Origin: Planctomycetaceae bacterium UBA2972
GTDB taxonomy: Bacteria; Planctomycetota; Planctomycetia; Pirellulales; Pirellulaceae
Length of the DNA: 6,897 nt
Assembly: GCA_002348315.1 (NCBI GenBank)
Contig: DEAW01000110.1
Span: 1 to 6,897 of the forward strand
Direction of reading: 5' to 3'
In this document: piece after piece, positions 5,362 to 6,897 of the stretch
Layout: each line of letters opens with the position of its first letter
Position numbering within the stretch: position 1 is the first letter of the stretch
Program-made: the position numbers and the translations under genes
Notes under the pieces: generated by a model
The model's input: the letters and a program-made list of their open reading frames with translations, nothing else
Databases searched by the model: none
What the model was told of the DNA's origin: nothing

Positions 5362-6744
5362 GTGTCCATCTATACCTCCAACATTTCGCGTCGAACCGCC
5401 CTGCAACGCACTGCCGGCCTCGCCGCCATGTCCGTGCTACCAGGCAGCTCGGCAGTATTGGGCAGAGAACTTCCACAACCGCACTTCGCTCCCAAAGCCA
5501 AACAAGTCATCGTCTTATATATGTCGGGAGGTTATTCCCACGTAGATACGTTTGATCCCAAGCCTCGGTTGGCGGCGGAACACGACACCTCCATTGGTTA
5601 CGAATTCGGACGCCCGAATTTCGACCGCTATCTCAAGGCAGCTAACTGGCAATTCCGTCCTAATGCCAAATGCGGTACGGAAGTAAGCGATCTCTTTCCT
5701 CACATCCGACAGCAGATGCACGAATGCGCTTTGATTCGTTCTATGAATTGTGATCACATCGATCACGGTGAAGCAACACTACAACTACATACGGGCAGCA
5801 CCGGTTTTGCCATGCCTTCGCTGGGGTCGTGGCTTAACTATGGATTAGGAACTTCGAATCCTTCGATGCCGGGACACGTTGTCATTTCTGAACACCGGCC
5901 TTATGCTGGCCCACAAATCTGGGATTCCATCTTTCTTCCCGGTAAGCACGCTGGAGTCCAGATCACTCCCGGAGAGACGCCTATTCCCAACCTTCAACCG
6001 GCAACCAGCAAAACGAAGCAGGATTTAGAATTGGAGTTACTTAGTTCTCTGAACAAGCAGCATCTGACGAACCGCGAATCTGATAATTCGCTTAAAGCAC
6101 GAATCAGTTCATTTGAAACTGCCCAGGGCCTTCAGACCGAAGCACCTGAAATCATGGATCTTTCCAATGAAACTCAAGCAACGCTGGATCTCTATGGTGC
6201 GACTCAGGAGAATCCCACGTCTTATGCCAGTCAGGTCATCATGGCTCGGCGTATGATCGAAGCGGGAGTACGTTTCGTCGAGGTCATTGACGCCGTTGGC
6301 GCATGTCGTGACAACTGGGATTCAGCCCATCGCGACATCGCTTCCCATGAAAAGTATGCAAAGCGAGTGGATCAACCGACTGCCGCGCTTATCCGGGACT
6401 TAAAACAGCGTGGTTTACTGGACGATGTCCTGATCGTCTTTTGTACTGAGTTTGGACGGACTCCCTGGGCACAGGATGGCAAAGGAACCAAGAGCAGAGC
6501 CCATCACCCCCACGCTTTTTCATGCTGGCTCGCCGGAGCAGGCATCAAAGGGGGAACGGTCTATGGCGAAACCGATGACATCGGTAATAAAGTCATTCAC
6601 AATGCTGTACACGTCCATGATTATCATGCCACGATACTGCACCTAATGGGACTGGATCATGAAAAGCTGACTTATCGGCATGCTGGAAGGGATTTTCGTC
6701 TAACCGATGTTCACGGGCACGTTGTCCACGACATTCTAAGTTAA
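5362..6744 (+). CDS. Tat-exported DUF1501 family protein
   Basis: About 460 residues, the usual length for this family, which belongs to the alkaline-phosphatase/sulfatase-like superfamily and has no proven substrate. A twin-arginine signal (SRRTALQ, Arg10-Arg11) followed by a hydrophobic run ending near AVLG (residues 31-34) predicts export of the folded protein. Family landmarks follow: LYMSGGYSHVDTFDPKP (52-68), DHIDHGEATLQLHTG (131-145), YASQVIMARRMIEAGVRFVEV (288-308), TEFGRTP (362-368), HHPHAFS (381-387) and HDYHATILHLMGLDHEKL (419-436). The His and Asp residues in these are candidate metal ligands. I chose the GTG at 5362, giving 11 residues before the arginine pair and lying 4 bases after the relic DUF1553 stop. 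The TTG at 5350 would add 4 residues but overlaps that relic. Neither has a clear ribosome binding site. It would normally be co-transcribed with the DUF1553 gene; here it may need another promoter. Confidence 0.93.
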   Translation: MSIYTSNISRRTALQRTAGLAAMSVLPGSSAVLGRELPQPHFAPKAKQVIVLYMSGGYSHVDTFDPKPRLAAEHDTSIGYEFGRPNFDRYLKAANWQFRPNAKCGTEVSDLFPHIRQQMHECALIRSMNCDHIDHGEATLQLHTGSTGFAMPSLGSWLNYGLGTSNPSMPGHVVISEHRPYAGPQIWDSIFLPGKHAGVQITPGETPIPNLQPATSKTKQDLELELLSSLNKQHLTNRESDNSLKARISSFETAQGLQTEAPEIMDLSNETQATLDLYGATQENPTSYASQVIMARRMIEAGVRFVEVIDAVGACRDNWDSAHRDIASHEKYAKRVDQPTAALIRDLKQRGLLDDVLIVFCTEFGRTPWAQDGKGTKSRAHHPHAFSCWLAGAGIKGGTVYGETDDIGNKVIHNAVHVHDYHATILHLMGLDHEKLTYRHAGRDFRLTDVHGHVVHDILS

Positions 6745-6799
6745 TGCCACGGAAACGACTGTGTCGATAATACTGCTATTGGCATGCACCCTACAGTTC

Positions 6800-6828
6800 T
6801 TAGTACAATGAAGAAGCTCAAATATAAT
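6800..6828 (+). promoter_or_regulatory. Candidate promoter for the gene at 6849
   Basis: A perfect TATAAT at 6823-6828 lies 17 bp after TTAGTA (6800-6805), a weak -35. It sits 20 bp before the ATG at 6849, so the leader would be very short. This fits a separate transcript starting after the DUF1501 gene. No terminator is visible in the 6745-6799 gap. Confidence 0.3.
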
Positions 6829-6848
6829 GCAGTAGTGGACTTACGTTT

Positions 6849-6897
6849 ATGAAACTCCCCAGGCGAGAATTGTTAAAAACTTCAGCCGGCATGCTCT
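6849..6897 (+). CDS. N-terminus of a Tat-exported protein (3' end outside the window)
   Basis: Sixteen codons are visible from the ATG at 6849. They read MKLPRRELLKTSAGML, a clear twin-arginine signal start: a basic n-region with PRRELLK, then the beginning of a hydrophobic stretch. The frame is still open at the window end. In planctomycetes such signals precede oxidoreductases of the Gfo/Idh/MocA type, sulfatases, DUF1501 proteins and sugar isomerase-like proteins; nothing here says which. No clear ribosome binding site is present. Confidence 0.65.
   Translation, partial: MKLPRRELLKTSAGML

Overview
The window looks like a chromosomal segment of a planctomycete (Pirellula/Gimesia-like, Planctomycetota). 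The evidence is a very large secreted protein joining a LamG-like domain, a planctomycete cytochrome c domain (PSCyt1), DUF1549 (PSCyt2) and DUF1553 (PSD1). It is followed by a Tat-exported DUF1501 protein, and a planctomycete-style leucine-rich-repeat protein lies upstream. Base composition is moderate, about half G+C in the large genes. Most starts lack a Shine-Dalgarno sequence. All supported genes are on the + strand.

Layout: (1) 3-269, the 3' end of a leucine-rich-repeat protein. (2) 270-444, a gap with one candidate promoter. (3) 445-726, a small conserved hypothetical protein, possibly with a HicB-like fold. (4) 785-4093, the 1102-residue LamG-PSCyt1-DUF1549-DUF1553 protein. (5) 4094-5336, an AT-richer interruption holding one multi-pass membrane protein gene (4472-5146) between two long repeat- and hairpin-rich non-coding stretches. 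(6) 5362-6744, the DUF1501 protein. (7) 6849-6897, the first 16 codons of another Tat-signal protein, cut by the window edge.

DUF1549/DUF1553 and DUF1501 genes normally sit next to each other in planctomycetes, and both products act outside the cytoplasmic membrane. Here they are split by about 1.26 kb. The clearest anomaly is that the last 21 bases of the DUF1553 gene, including its stop codon, recur with 3 differences just in front of the DUF1501 gene (4073-4093 versus 5337-5357). The second copy still reads E-F-I-Y-I-D-stop and ends 4 bases before a GTG that fits as the DUF1501 start. I infer that the two genes once abutted and that an incoming segment separated them. That segment would have restored the DUF1553 3' end while leaving the old one as a relic.

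The inserted segment has further structure of its own: a 12-bp-stem hairpin, several degenerate TAGAAC...CGTTATA units, a 19-bp direct repeat on both sides of the membrane-protein gene, and the only good Shine-Dalgarno sequence in the window. It has no transposase or integrase gene. It could be a passive or cassette-like element, or DNA exchanged through recombination between paralogous DUF1553 genes. I cannot tell which from the sequence alone.
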